NCBI GenBank assembly: GCA_963682005.1
Contig: OY820914.1
Span: 2,976,001-3,040,000, forward strand
Origin: CAIYUC01 sp963682005
GTDB taxonomy: Bacteria > Bacteroidota > Bacteroidia > Bacteroidales > FEN-979
Length of the DNA: 64,000 nucleotides
Direction: 5' to 3'
This document shows positions 19,966 to 28,936 of this stretch, one piece after another (the first letter of the stretch is position 1; each line of letters begins with the position of its first letter). The translations under genes were made by a program, and so were the position numbers. Below the pieces are notes generated by a model. The model did not search any database. It worked only from the letters and a program-made list of their open reading frames with translations, and was not told the origin of the DNA.

Positions 19966-21618
19966 ATGAAGAAAGTCAGTTTACCATGGAATTTCATGAA
20001 AATAGGCTATCCTTATATGACAATGTGCCTGCTTTTTATTTCAATTTTATCTGCCCAGTCACAAACTCATATTACAAATTCCACAACGGTTAATATTGAA
20101 TCTGGGACTACATTTACCAGCATGGAAGATTTACTCCTTGATGCAGGAGGTTCACTTAATAATCAAGGGACTATGGTTATTAAGGGAAACCTGATAAATA
20201 ATAATACATCACCTTCTTCTCTTGGCACAGGGACCTTTGAGTTTGCTGGAACAAATGCTCAGACTATCAGTGGCCCAAATGTATTTACCAGTCTGACGAT
20301 CAATAATTCAGCGGGCGTGTCACTTACAGGGACTTACGACAACCAGGTAACAGGAACCCTGGCATTATCAAACGGTTTGCTGACTCTTGACGGCTTGAAT
20401 TTATTGCTGGGTCCATTAGCCAATATTGCAGGAGTACCATCTTCTTCTAAAATGGTTATTCCTACAGGGGCTGGTGAACTCAGAAAGGAATTTTCCGGGA
20501 TAGGAAGTTTTACATACCCGGTTGGTGACAATTCCGGGTTAGCTGAATATTCTCCCGTTACAGCAAATTTCACGGGTGGAACGTTCGGTTCAGGTAATTA
20601 CCTGGGTATAAGCCTTAAAAATTTGGCTGATCCGGATCCGAACATTGCAACTGGGGATTACCTTAATCGTTATTGGACGCTTTCCAATAATAATATTACG
20701 GGGGCCATCAACTGTGGGTTAACCTTTAATTTTCTGGATGCAGATGTGAACGGCACCAAGGCAAACCTTTATTGTATCAAAACCTCACCAGTCCTTGAAA
20801 CATTTGACGGATATTCGGCCGGAAACCAACTGACCGCTACGGTCAATAGTTTCAGCAGGTTCACAGGTGCCAGGGCTGCGCTGACTTCCAATGTGGTTGC
20901 ATTTCTTGAAGGTGCAAACGATGGTTCCGGTTCAATGACCACCTTTTTACCTTTATATACACCTGAAATCTCCACAGATCCTTTTCCACTGACACAGCCC
21001 TATTCCGGTTCACCTTGGTTCTATGATGGAACAGAGTACGTTACAACCGTTCCAAGCGGAGTAGTTGATTGGCTTTACATCGAGCTCCGTGAAGCTGATG
21101 CGCCTGAAAATGCCTCAGCAGCAACGATTTTTGGAAAACGCGCCGCATTCCTGAAAAGTGATGGTTCTATTGTTGAGATCGATGGTATTACCCCTGTTAA
21201 ATTTTACAATGCCCCGGTAACCCCGGGCAATAATGTTTACGTTGTGATCAAGCACAGAAATCATCTCCCGATTATGTCAAGTGCCGGCGTTACTAAAAAT
21301 GTGAGTGGTATATACAGTTATGACTTTACAGATGATGGTTCAAAATCCTATGGATACCCTGACGGGATAAAACTATTAGGTGGCAAGTGGTCGCTTGTTG
21401 GTGGGAACGGAAATCCTGATAGTGATATCAATACAGATGACTATACGTTGTCATGGGATCAGGAATTTGGGTATTTTGACGGATACTATTCCGGGGATTT
21501 TAACATGAACGGTTCCGTTGATACGGATGATCTGACCCTGATCTGGGATGTTAATTTTGGAAGTTTTTCTAACATATACGATATGGTGAAGCGCGGATAT
21601 CATTCCATGGTACCATAA
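19966..21618 (+). CDS. Secreted protein with C-terminal dockerin-like repeat
   Basis: 550 residues with a signal peptide ending near LSAQSQ. Residues about 30-130 form a beta-rich region of repeated GTxxFxGTNAQTISG-type strands, common in surface proteins of this phylum. The middle (about 150-460) has beta-sandwich-like segments. The last 70 residues hold two calcium-loop-like motifs, NPDSDINTDDYTLSWD (about 482) and GDFNMNGSVDTDDLTLIWD (about 510), with the spacing of a type I dockerin. No T9SS domain follows, so export to the surface would need partner binding or another signal. It is the clearest dockerin-like module in the window and a candidate partner for the cohesin-like units at 8.8-13.7 kb. 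Confidence 0.82.
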   Translation: MKKVSLPWNFMKIGYPYMTMCLLFISILSAQSQTHITNSTTVNIESGTTFTSMEDLLLDAGGSLNNQGTMVIKGNLINNNTSPSSLGTGTFEFAGTNAQTISGPNVFTSLTINNSAGVSLTGTYDNQVTGTLALSNGLLTLDGLNLLLGPLANIAGVPSSSKMVIPTGAGELRKEFSGIGSFTYPVGDNSGLAEYSPVTANFTGGTFGSGNYLGISLKNLADPDPNIATGDYLNRYWTLSNNNITGAINCGLTFNFLDADVNGTKANLYCIKTSPVLETFDGYSAGNQLTATVNSFSRFTGARAALTSNVVAFLEGANDGSGSMTTFLPLYTPEISTDPFPLTQPYSGSPWFYDGTEYVTTVPSGVVDWLYIELREADAPENASAATIFGKRAAFLKSDGSIVEIDGITPVKFYNAPVTPGNNVYVVIKHRNHLPIMSSAGVTKNVSGIYSYDFTDDGSKSYGYPDGIKLLGGKWSLVGGNGNPDSDINTDDYTLSWDQEFGYFDGYYSGDFNMNGSVDTDDLTLIWDVNFGSFSNIYDMVKRGYHSMVP

Positions 21619-21675
21619 TGAATAGCCAACTTGCCAAGTAACAAATCTATGTATGTAATCAAATACAAATAAACT

Positions 21676-23880
21676 ATGAAAAAATATACTGTAATAGCCA
21701 CATTCTTCTTGTTATTAATACTTTCGTTCAACGGATCTGCCCAGCAGATGACCTGGCGGATGACAAACCCGAGGATCTCCAGCGGAGGAGGGGTTGATTC
21801 ACTGGTATGGGATGTTGAAGCCAAATGCAGTGCAGCGAACACCTATCTGGCCGGATTTACCGTAGTTATGGGGTTCGATATCAATGCTTTTGTTGACGCA
21901 ACAAACTCTGATATCGTTGTAAGGAAGGGTAGTCATTATGCATCGCTTAACCCGAATGGCAATCCCAAGTATAACCTTGCCACTGCAAGCTTTACAGGAA
22001 CCGGTAGCGCAAGAAGGCTGAACCTTGGAATTGTCACGAATGACAACAATGGAAACCCGGGGGGAAGTTCGTGGTTCGAAGAAGTTCTGACTACATGGCA
22101 CCAGGTTTTCAGGGTGACGTTAAAAATAGAAAATAACACAAAAGCCGCTTGGATGTTTTTCAGGCCGAATTTTGCCGGTACATATCGCTCACTTGGCTCA
22201 ACAACCGTTACCCAATATACAACACCGCATCTTACTGATCCAAAAGATTTTAAAAACCTTTATCTTGGAAGAATTTATTGTCAGACATATGGATGGACCC
22301 AAGTTGGAGGAAGCCTGAACTGGGGATATACCCCGAACCTTAATACCTCGGTTTGGGATACTGCCGCCACTTTAAGCACAACCGCTGCCATAGCTGGTAA
22401 ATTGCGTATACATCCAAGTTCAGCTTCGCAACCTGAAGGTCGGTTAAAAATCCTGCCGGGCGGGCAATTGACATGTTATGATAGTACAATTATTCAGTCT
22501 GTTAACGGCCTGTGGATTGTTACAAGCACCAATGGTGGCGCAGATGGTTCCTTTATAGATAATGGTACTATCGTATATGGATCTGGTGCTTCTGCTTATG
22601 TTGAAAGGTATTTATCACAGGATAGCTGGCATACCTTCTGCATGCCGATAACAAATACTATTGCAAATACTTTCAAAAAATTATACATGAAATGGTATGA
22701 TGAGCCAAATCATAACTATGTATATATTACTACCATAAATAATCTTGATTCAGTTATTGCCAGTCCGATGAATGGATATTTTATGTGGTCAAGTTCGAAT
22801 ACGACGGGCAATGCAACTGTTAAAATGTCAGGCCCGCTGAATACAGCGCCTGCCTCTGCACCAATTACTATGAACCTTACAAGATCAGTTTATCCTCCTG
22901 CACCTGGTTATCAATATGATGGCTGGAATTTTATAGGTAACCCCTTTGCCAGTGGAACAGATATTCAAAGTTTCGGATGGACTTTTACTGATTTGGATCC
23001 AGTGATATATACATTTGATGGATCAGTATATAAATCCTATAACAGAGAAACACATGTTGGGAGTGGTTCAAGATACCTTTCTCCTATGCAAGGCTTTTTT
23101 GTTCATGTTGATACTGTGCCGTCAAATAATGCTTCAGGCAGTATTAGTGTACACAATGCTTCACGTATTCATTATAATGGTCCATATTTGAAGGAAACTC
23201 CAGTTTTGGATGATTTATTAATATTAAATACTGATGGTAATGGTATTTCTGATGAAGCGTGGATTAATTTTAATATGGATGCAACAATCCAATTTGACCC
23301 TCAATATGATGCATATAAGTTATTTGGTGTTACTGAGGCTCCTCAGTTATACAGTATCCTGCCTGGCAACCTCGCTTCAATAAACGTTTTGCCGTGGACC
23401 AGTATAAATCAAGTTATTCCACTTGGATTTACCTGTGGACTTTCAGGAAATTATACCATAACTGCAAGTAACCTGAATAGTTTCCGTTCCGGAGTTAAAG
23501 TCTATCTTGAAGATACAAAGAACCCCGGAGTAATGCAGGATTTAATGATAAATCCTACATACCAGTTCGATTATGTAGCAGGTGAGTCAGCAAACAGATT
23601 CATCTTGCACTTCACCAACAATTATTTTGGAATCTCTGAGAGTACAGCTGGCTCATTCCAGATTTATTCAAACGAGAATATTGTTTATATTAAAAATAAT
23701 TCAACTTCGACTACTAAGGGTCAGGTATATATATATGACATTAGTGGTCGGGAGATTTATCGCTCACTGTTGCAGAATACAAACATCAATAAATATTCGA
23801 TTGACGTAGTTCAGGGATATTATTTTGTTAAGCTTATTACACCAACAGAGAGTTTTAATCAAAAGGTTTATCTAAAATAA
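21676..23880 (+). CDS. Secreted protein with cohesin-like N-terminal region and T9SS sorting domain
   Basis: 734 residues. A signal peptide (MKKYTVIATFFLLLILSFNGSAQ) is followed by a beta-sandwich-like region (about 25-165) in which VDSLVWDVEAKC...LAGFTVVMGFDINAFV resembles a cohesin core. The middle has many beta strands, then a conserved block beginning YDGWNFIGNPFASG (about 414), which is repeated in the next gene. The last 80 residues (FQIYSNENIVYIKN, then VYIYDISGREIYR) are a type A T9SS sorting domain. The gap of 57 bases to the preceding gene suggests co-transcription. A strong terminator follows. Ligand unknown. Confidence 0.83.
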   Translation: MKKYTVIATFFLLLILSFNGSAQQMTWRMTNPRISSGGGVDSLVWDVEAKCSAANTYLAGFTVVMGFDINAFVDATNSDIVVRKGSHYASLNPNGNPKYNLATASFTGTGSARRLNLGIVTNDNNGNPGGSSWFEEVLTTWHQVFRVTLKIENNTKAAWMFFRPNFAGTYRSLGSTTVTQYTTPHLTDPKDFKNLYLGRIYCQTYGWTQVGGSLNWGYTPNLNTSVWDTAATLSTTAAIAGKLRIHPSSASQPEGRLKILPGGQLTCYDSTIIQSVNGLWIVTSTNGGADGSFIDNGTIVYGSGASAYVERYLSQDSWHTFCMPITNTIANTFKKLYMKWYDEPNHNYVYITTINNLDSVIASPMNGYFMWSSSNTTGNATVKMSGPLNTAPASAPITMNLTRSVYPPAPGYQYDGWNFIGNPFASGTDIQSFGWTFTDLDPVIYTFDGSVYKSYNRETHVGSGSRYLSPMQGFFVHVDTVPSNNASGSISVHNASRIHYNGPYLKETPVLDDLLILNTDGNGISDEAWINFNMDATIQFDPQYDAYKLFGVTEAPQLYSILPGNLASINVLPWTSINQVIPLGFTCGLSGNYTITASNLNSFRSGVKVYLEDTKNPGVMQDLMINPTYQFDYVAGESANRFILHFTNNYFGISESTAGSFQIYSNENIVYIKNNSTSTTKGQVYIYDISGREIYRSLLQNTNINKYSIDVVQGYYFVKLITPTESFNQKVYLK

Positions 23881-23907
23881 TAATTGTTACAATCAAAGAA
23901 AAAGTTT

Positions 23908-23942
23908 AAGGCCGTTGGACTATTTCAACGGCCTTCTTTGTC
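23908..23942 (+). terminator. Rho-independent terminator
   Basis: Perfect 10-bp stem (AAGGCCGTTG 23908-23917 with CAACGGCCTT 23926-23935), 8-base loop, followed by CTTTGTCTTT. It ends the 19966-23880 unit. Confidence 0.88.
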
Positions 23943-23981
23943 TTTATACGAGATTCCGGATTTCCTTTTAGCATTAACTTG

Positions 23982-25343
23982 ATGGCTTTGACAAAATCAG
24001 ATTTAATATTGAAAGACTATCCCGTTTTATTCTGGTTTATCCTTCTTCTACCCTTTAGTGCTTATACTCAGGATTCATTACCTTGTGCACGAATTGAGAA
24101 ATATATACCCTATGGTAGAATTCATTATTTAAACTTACCAGTTGACAAGGTTAAGTGTTCCCAGTTCTCTAATTTTACACTTCAGGAATATATCGAGACA
24201 GATCATGTATGGGTGTCCGTCTCAACGGGAACAGATTCTCTGCTCACGGCCTCTTTGAAAAGTTACGCTGTTTCTGCAATCTATCCCGATCCTGATAGCT
24301 GCCTGCTTTCTTTCTCAGGAAAGCTTAATACTGGCAACACTGAGGTTTTTTTAACACGTTCTTGGAATCCGAATGGAAATCCTCCTGATTATGATGGTTG
24401 GAACTTAATTGGAAACCCTTACCCTAGTGCCTCTGACTGGGAATCTACTGCCTGGTCCCTGCAAAATGTTGATCCCGTCCTCTATTTTTTTGACGGAATA
24501 AACTATAGACCCTATAACCGGAATAACCATCTTGGGAATGGGTCAAGATTCATACCTTCAAATCAGGGATTTTTTCTTCATGTCACTTCGGGCAATTCAG
24601 GAGTTGTTTCAACGGATAACTCTTCAAGGGTACACAACATAAATCCGTTTTATAAATCATCAGGATTTATAATTGATTTATTGAGGATTGAAGCTCAAGG
24701 GAACAATTTTACCGATGAGGCTTTTATCCATTTTGACCCGACCACTACATTGCAATTTGATCCGGATGATGATGCATATAAACTTTTCGGAATTCCAGAA
24801 TCTCCACAGGTCTTCAGCATTCTTCCAGATAAACTCGCGGCTATAAATGTTAGACCATATTCAGGGTATAATACATTGGTACCTCTTGGTTTCAAGTCGG
24901 GGACAGAAGGTGCATATTCCCTGGTTTTTCACGGACTGAATACCTTTTTTGAAATTGATACAATCTATCTTGAAGACAAGAAGCTAGACGAATGGCAAAA
25001 TTTATCAGCCGATTCTATATATAATTTTACCTCTAACCCGGATGATGACCCAGGCAGGTTTGTTATTCATTTTAATTATACAGTGACAGGTGTAAGAACC
25101 CAAGTTGTAAATACATGCTTTTTCATTTATGGATTTGAGCATTCCGTAACAGTCATGAAGCAATGTCAGGAGTTTCAGTCTGAAATTCTCTCAATATTCG
25201 ACATGACAGGTCGGCGTATTTACCAGACAACTCTTACTGGAGGAGGATCTCGAAAGATATTTCTCAATGTAAATAACGGCTATTATCTTGTTCTATTGAA
25301 TTCCGACACAGGTATTTGTAAAAAAATGGTATATTTGTATTAA
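23982..25343 (+). CDS. Secreted protein, shortened tandem paralogue of the upstream gene
   Basis: About 453 residues from the ATG at 23982; a TTG one codon earlier is also possible. A signal peptide (YPVLFWFILLLPFSAYTQ) precedes a region matching the C-terminal half of the 21676 protein: YDGWNLIGNPYPSAS, VDPVLYFFDGINYRPYN, GNGSRFIPSNQGFFLHV, and FDPDDDAYKLFGIPESPQ. The cohesin-like N-terminal part of the neighbour is absent. The C terminus (ILSIFDMTGRRIYQTT, NNGYYLVLLNSD) keeps the strand pattern of a T9SS sorting domain but is weak. It looks like a duplication followed by loss of the N-terminal modules. Confidence 0.8.
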   Translation: MALTKSDLILKDYPVLFWFILLLPFSAYTQDSLPCARIEKYIPYGRIHYLNLPVDKVKCSQFSNFTLQEYIETDHVWVSVSTGTDSLLTASLKSYAVSAIYPDPDSCLLSFSGKLNTGNTEVFLTRSWNPNGNPPDYDGWNLIGNPYPSASDWESTAWSLQNVDPVLYFFDGINYRPYNRNNHLGNGSRFIPSNQGFFLHVTSGNSGVVSTDNSSRVHNINPFYKSSGFIIDLLRIEAQGNNFTDEAFIHFDPTTTLQFDPDDDAYKLFGIPESPQVFSILPDKLAAINVRPYSGYNTLVPLGFKSGTEGAYSLVFHGLNTFFEIDTIYLEDKKLDEWQNLSADSIYNFTSNPDDDPGRFVIHFNYTVTGVRTQVVNTCFFIYGFEHSVTVMKQCQEFQSEILSIFDMTGRRIYQTTLTGGGSRKIFLNVNNGYYLVLLNSDTGICKKMVYLY

Positions 25344-25512
25344 ATTGAATTTTTTGACCAAATTGATGTTGGAAACATACTAACCTGAAAAAATTTTCAA
25401 CAACCCCCTTCATTTGGTTCATTCGTTTTAATCCGAGTATCAGATAAATATACAATTTGGTACAACCTTTGTCAATTCTTTTTCCGTTTTCTTGATTAAA
25501 ATAAAAAAATCC

Positions 25513-25543
25513 TTTGATATTAAAGGAAAAGTTCCTAATTTTG
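25513..25543 (+). promoter_or_regulatory. Bacteroidota-type promoter for the tRNA-tuf cluster
   Basis: TTTG (25513-25516), 19-base spacer and TAATTTTG (25536-25543). It lies 76 bases before the first tRNA, and I find no other consensus promoter before tuf, so it probably drives tRNAs and tuf together. Confidence 0.7.
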
Positions 25544-25619
25544 CAGTCCTTTTTGGAAAAAAGATTTTGGGGGTATTGAATAATTTGTTATTTATCAAAC
25601 AGATAAAAGATAGTTTTTT

Positions 25620-25692
25620 GCCGATGTAGCTCAGCTGGTAGAGCAGCTGATTTGTAATCAGCTGGTCGGCGGTTCGAATCCGTCCATCGGCT
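25620..25692 (+). tRNA. tRNA-Thr (anticodon TGT)
   Basis: Full cloverleaf: acceptor GCCGATG/CATCGGC, D stem GCTC/GAGC, anticodon stem GCTGA/TCAGC with loop TTTGTAA, and a T arm with GGTTCGAATCC. CCA is not encoded. First of the four-tRNA cluster in front of tuf. Confidence 0.97.
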
Positions 25693-25782
25693 CATCCAGG
25701 AAATAGAAGGATGATATTTGTTCTTTGTTTTTTATTTTGATTCTTGTTAAGTTAAGTATACTTTCATCAGGAATAATCACAG

Positions 25783-25864
25783 GGGGAGATACCAGAGCGG
25801 TCAAATGGGGCAGACTGTAAATCTGTTGGCGAAGCCTTCGGAGGTTCGAATCCTCCTCTCCCCA
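25783..25864 (+). tRNA. tRNA-Tyr (anticodon GTA)
   Basis: Acceptor GGGGAGA/TCTCCCC, anticodon loop CTGTAAA, and the long variable arm typical of tRNA-Tyr (GGCGAAGCCTTCGGAG), with T arm GGTTCGAATCC. Discriminator A. CCA is not encoded. Confidence 0.97.
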
Positions 25865-25948
25865 CTGAAAAAGGAAAGGTTGTATTTGCGAAGTGCCAAA
25901 TTAAAAGAGATACATATATTGTGGCGAGGCAGGAATCAAACGGAATTT

Positions 25949-26021
25949 GCGGAAGTAGCTCATTTGGTAGAGCGAAAGCCTTCCAAGCTTTAGGTGGCGG
26001 GTTCGAGCCCCGTCTTCCGCT
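25949..26021 (+). tRNA. tRNA-Gly (anticodon TCC)
   Basis: Acceptor GCGGAAG/CTTCCGC, D stem GCTC/GAGC, anticodon stem AAAGC/GCTTT with loop CTTCCAA, T arm GGGTTCGAGCCC. Discriminator T. CCA is not encoded. Confidence 0.97.
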
Positions 26022-26071
26022 CAGAAACGTCGGATTTAACCGGAACATTTACACGGTTACCGATTATTATT

Positions 26072-26144
26072 GCCGATGTAGCTCAGTTGGTAGAGCACTT
26101 CCTTGGTAAGGAAGGGGTCACGAGTTCAAATCTCGTCATTGGCT
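26072..26144 (+). tRNA. tRNA-Thr (anticodon GGT)
   Basis: Acceptor GCCGATG/CATTGGC (one G.U pair), anticodon stem CTTCC/GGAAG with loop TTGGTAA, T arm GAGTTCAAATCTC. It shares its acceptor and D arm with the first tRNA-Thr of the cluster. CCA is not encoded. Confidence 0.97.
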
Positions 26145-26234
26145 CACTTAAAATCAACATGTCCTATTTTCCTAATTGTAATATTTATCAATATTAACCA
26201 AAAATAGAAAACACGTAATTAAACTTAATTTTAT

Positions 26235-27422
26235 ATGGCAAAAGAAAAATTCAACCGTTCCAAACCACACGTTAACGTTGGAACCATTGGTCACATTGAC
26301 CATGGAAAAACAACCCTTACAGCCGCAATTACTTTGGTATTGGCAGATAAGGGATTATCTGAATACAGGTCATTTGATTCCATTGACAATGCACCTGAGG
26401 AAAAAGCCAGAGGTATAACGATAAACACTGCACACATCGAATACCAGACTGCAACGCGTCATTATGCACATGTTGATTGCCCCGGACACGCTGACTATAT
26501 TAAGAATATGGTTACCGGTGCTGCTCAAATGGATGGTGCTATTGTGGTTGTTGCTGCTACAGATGGTCCGATGCCTCAAACCAGGGAACATATTCTTCTT
26601 GCACGTCAGGTTGGTGTACCAAAGATCGTTGTTTTCATGAACAAATGCGATATGGTAGATGATCCTGAGTTGCTTGATCTCGTTGAACTGGAAATCAGGG
26701 AACTTCTGACATTCTACGGATTTGACGGAGCTGCAACCCCTGTAATCCGCGGTTCTGCACTTGGCGGATTAAATAAAGAGCCGGTATGGGTAGAAAAGAT
26801 CATGGAATTAATGGATGCTGTTGACAGCTACATTCCATTGCCGACCCGTGATGTTGATAAGCCATTCCTTATGCCAGTTGAAGACGTATTTTCAATTACC
26901 GGACGTGGTACTGTTGCCACCGGCAGAATTGAAACAGGCGTTATCAATACCAGTGATCCAGTTGAAATTATTGGTATGGGTGCTGAGAAGTTGAAATCAG
27001 TAGTAACCGGAGTAGAAATGTTCAGGAAGATTCTTGACCGTGGTGAAGCTGGTGATAATGCTGGTCTTTTGCTTCGTGGTATTGACAAGGATGAGATTCG
27101 CAGAGGGATGGTAATTGCCAAACCAGGTTCCATTACACCTCACAAACATTTCAAAGCAAGCGTGTATGTTTTGAAAACTCAGGAAGGTGGACGCCATACC
27201 CCATTCCATAATAAATATCGTCCACAATTCTATTTCCGTACAACTGATGTTACAGGAGAGATTACTCTTCCAGAGGGTGTGGAAATGTGTATGCCGGGTG
27301 ACAACTTGACAATTGAAGTTCATCTTATTTCTGAAATCGCTATGAGTCTTGGACTTAGGTTTGCTATCCGTGAAGGAGGAAGAACCGTAGGTGCCGGACA
27401 GGTAACAGAAATTCTGGACTAA
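26235..27422 (+). CDS. tuf: Translation elongation factor Tu
   Basis: 395 residues, full length. The GTPase domain shows GHIDHGKTTL (P-loop), the DCPGHADY G3 motif and the MNKCDM G4 motif. Domains 2 and 3 follow to the end (TVGAGQVTEILD). It delivers aminoacyl-tRNA to the ribosomal A site. It sits 90 bases after tRNA-Thr(GGT) and 70 bases before tRNA-Trp, the standard Bacteroidota arrangement, and probably shares a transcript with the tRNAs, from which it would be cut by tRNA processing enzymes. Confidence 0.99.
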   Translation: MAKEKFNRSKPHVNVGTIGHIDHGKTTLTAAITLVLADKGLSEYRSFDSIDNAPEEKARGITINTAHIEYQTATRHYAHVDCPGHADYIKNMVTGAAQMDGAIVVVAATDGPMPQTREHILLARQVGVPKIVVFMNKCDMVDDPELLDLVELEIRELLTFYGFDGAATPVIRGSALGGLNKEPVWVEKIMELMDAVDSYIPLPTRDVDKPFLMPVEDVFSITGRGTVATGRIETGVINTSDPVEIIGMGAEKLKSVVTGVEMFRKILDRGEAGDNAGLLLRGIDKDEIRRGMVIAKPGSITPHKHFKASVYVLKTQEGGRHTPFHNKYRPQFYFRTTDVTGEITLPEGVEMCMPGDNLTIEVHLISEIAMSLGLRFAIREGGRTVGAGQVTEILD

Positions 27423-27492
27423 ATTTAATATTGGTGATTGGTTTAAAGCCGAAAACCGTACAATTCATCCATATAAAAAAGTTTAATTGCAC

Positions 27493-27565
27493 ACGGGTGT
27501 AGCTCAACTGGTAGAGTGGCGGTCTCCAAAACCGTAGGCTGTGGGTTCGATTCCTACCACCCGTG
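27493..27565 (+). tRNA. tRNA-Trp (anticodon CCA)
   Basis: Acceptor ACGGGTG/CACCCGT with discriminator G, D stem GCTC/GAGT, anticodon loop TCTCCAAAA region reading CCA, T arm GGGTTCGATTCC. Located between tuf and secE. The two bases after the discriminator are CA, not a complete CCA. Confidence 0.96.
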
Positions 27566-27580
27566 CAAAATATTAGATAA

Positions 27581-27778
27581 ATGGCAAAATCAAAAGTCGC
27601 TACATATTTCAAGGAAAGTTATGACGAGCTTATGCATAAAGTTTCCTGGCCAACCTGGAATGAATTACAAGGTAGTGCGATAGTCGTGTCCATTGCTTCC
27701 CTAATCATCGCATTTGTGGTGTTTCTGATGGACGAAGTCTTTCGCAATGTTCTCATGCAATTTTACAAGCTTTTTTAA
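27581..27778 (+). CDS. secE: Preprotein translocase subunit SecE
   Basis: 65 residues, the short single-span form typical of this phylum. The conserved amphipathic segment YDELMHKVSWPTWNEL precedes one transmembrane helix (about 33-52). SecE clamps SecY in the inner-membrane translocon through which the many signal-peptide proteins in this window would pass. It starts 15 bases after tRNA-Trp and is followed by nusG. Confidence 0.96.
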   Translation: MAKSKVATYFKESYDELMHKVSWPTWNELQGSAIVVSIASLIIAFVVFLMDEVFRNVLMQFYKLF

Positions 27779-27841
27779 AGCAACCAGGAATTTATCTAAT
27801 GTTATATTCGGATAGAACATTCGCATCAATTACATCGCAGC

Positions 27842-28384
27842 ATGAGTGAAGTTGTTAAAAAGTGGTATGTTATCAGGGCGATTAGTGGGAATGAGAAGAA
27901 GGTTAAACAGTATATCGAGAGTGAAATTGTTAACCAGAATCTCCAGGAATATATTTCACAAGTGCTGATTCCGACCGAAAAGGTCTATATGATCCGTAAC
28001 GGTAAGAAAGTAAGCAAAGAAAGGAATTACTTTCCTGGTTATGTTCTGATTGAAGCAACCCTTACAGGAGAAGTCCCACACATAATTAAAAATGTTCCAG
28101 GTGTTTTGGGATTTCTCGGTGCGAAAGGTGAACCGCATCCATTGCGGCCTACTGAAGTTAAAAGGATCCTTGGAAAGTTCGACGAACTTGCAGAGCAAAG
28201 TGAGGAAATGAATATTCCATTCATTGTCGGAGAAACAGTAACTGTAATTGACGGTCCTTTTAACAGTTTCAGCGGAGTTATTGAGGAGATAAATGAAGAG
28301 AAGAAGAAACTGAAAGTCATGGTTAAGATTTTCGGGCGCAAAACCCCGTTGGAGCTAAGTTTTATGCAGGTTCAAAAAGAATAG
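27842..28384 (+). CDS. nusG: Transcription termination/antitermination factor NusG
   Basis: 180 residues. The N-terminal NGN domain (KKWYVIRAISGNEKKV, then RNYFPGYVLIE) binds the clamp helices of RNA polymerase. The C-terminal KOW domain (about 127-160, VIDGPFNSFSGVIEEI) binds partner proteins such as S10 or Rho. Length and domain order are normal. It belongs to the secE-nusG-rplK run. Confidence 0.98.
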   Translation: MSEVVKKWYVIRAISGNEKKVKQYIESEIVNQNLQEYISQVLIPTEKVYMIRNGKKVSKERNYFPGYVLIEATLTGEVPHIIKNVPGVLGFLGAKGEPHPLRPTEVKRILGKFDELAEQSEEMNIPFIVGETVTVIDGPFNSFSGVIEEINEEKKKLKVMVKIFGRKTPLELSFMQVQKE

Positions 28385-28435
28385 TTTTATCCGGTTATCG
28401 AATAGAATCCCGGTAAACACTTTAATTAAAAAAAA

Positions 28436-28879
28436 ATGGCAAAAGAAGTAAGTGGAATTATCAAGTTACAGATAAAGGCAGGTTCGGCAAATCCATCACC
28501 CCCAGTAGGCCCTGCTTTGGGTGCCAAGGGCGTGAATATTATGGAGTTTTGCAAGCAGTTTAATGCACGAACTCAGGATAAAGGAGGGAAGCTTATCCCT
28601 GTAATCATAACTGTTTATAAAGATAAGTCTTTTGATTTTATTATTAAAACCCCTCCTGTTGCTGTTCAACTTCTGGAGGTGACCAAACTTCAAAAGGGAT
28701 CTCCGGAACCAAACCGTAATAAAGTTGCTGCAGTGTCCTGGGAACAGGTTCAGAAAATTGCTGAAGATAAGATGACGGACCTTAACGCTTTTACCCTTGA
28801 TTCCGCAATGAGGATGGTCGCAGGGACGGCTCGAAGCATGGGAATTACTGTAAGTGGTGAACCCCCTTTTAAGAGCTAA
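28436..28879 (+). CDS. rplK: 50S ribosomal protein L11
   Basis: 147 residues. The N-terminal domain contains AGSANPSPPVGPALGAKGVN, the conserved loop at the GTPase-associated centre, and the C-terminal domain binds 23S rRNA and ends with the MGI motif (ARSMGITVSG). L11 supports factor-dependent GTP hydrolysis and the stringent response. Gene order rplK-rplA is conserved. Confidence 0.98.
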   Translation: MAKEVSGIIKLQIKAGSANPSPPVGPALGAKGVNIMEFCKQFNARTQDKGGKLIPVIITVYKDKSFDFIIKTPPVAVQLLEVTKLQKGSPEPNRNKVAAVSWEQVQKIAEDKMTDLNAFTLDSAMRMVAGTARSMGITVSGEPPFKS

Positions 28880-28936
28880 AGACTTTTATTTTCGGGTTTC
28901 TATTGTTGAAAAAAACAATCATATAAAAAAAATGAA

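Noticed and set aside
25767..26197. Short reading frames over the tRNA cluster on both strands
   Set aside because: They run through tRNA-Tyr, tRNA-Gly and tRNA-Thr sequence and their peptides are translated tRNA (for example segments like SSVGRALPW).
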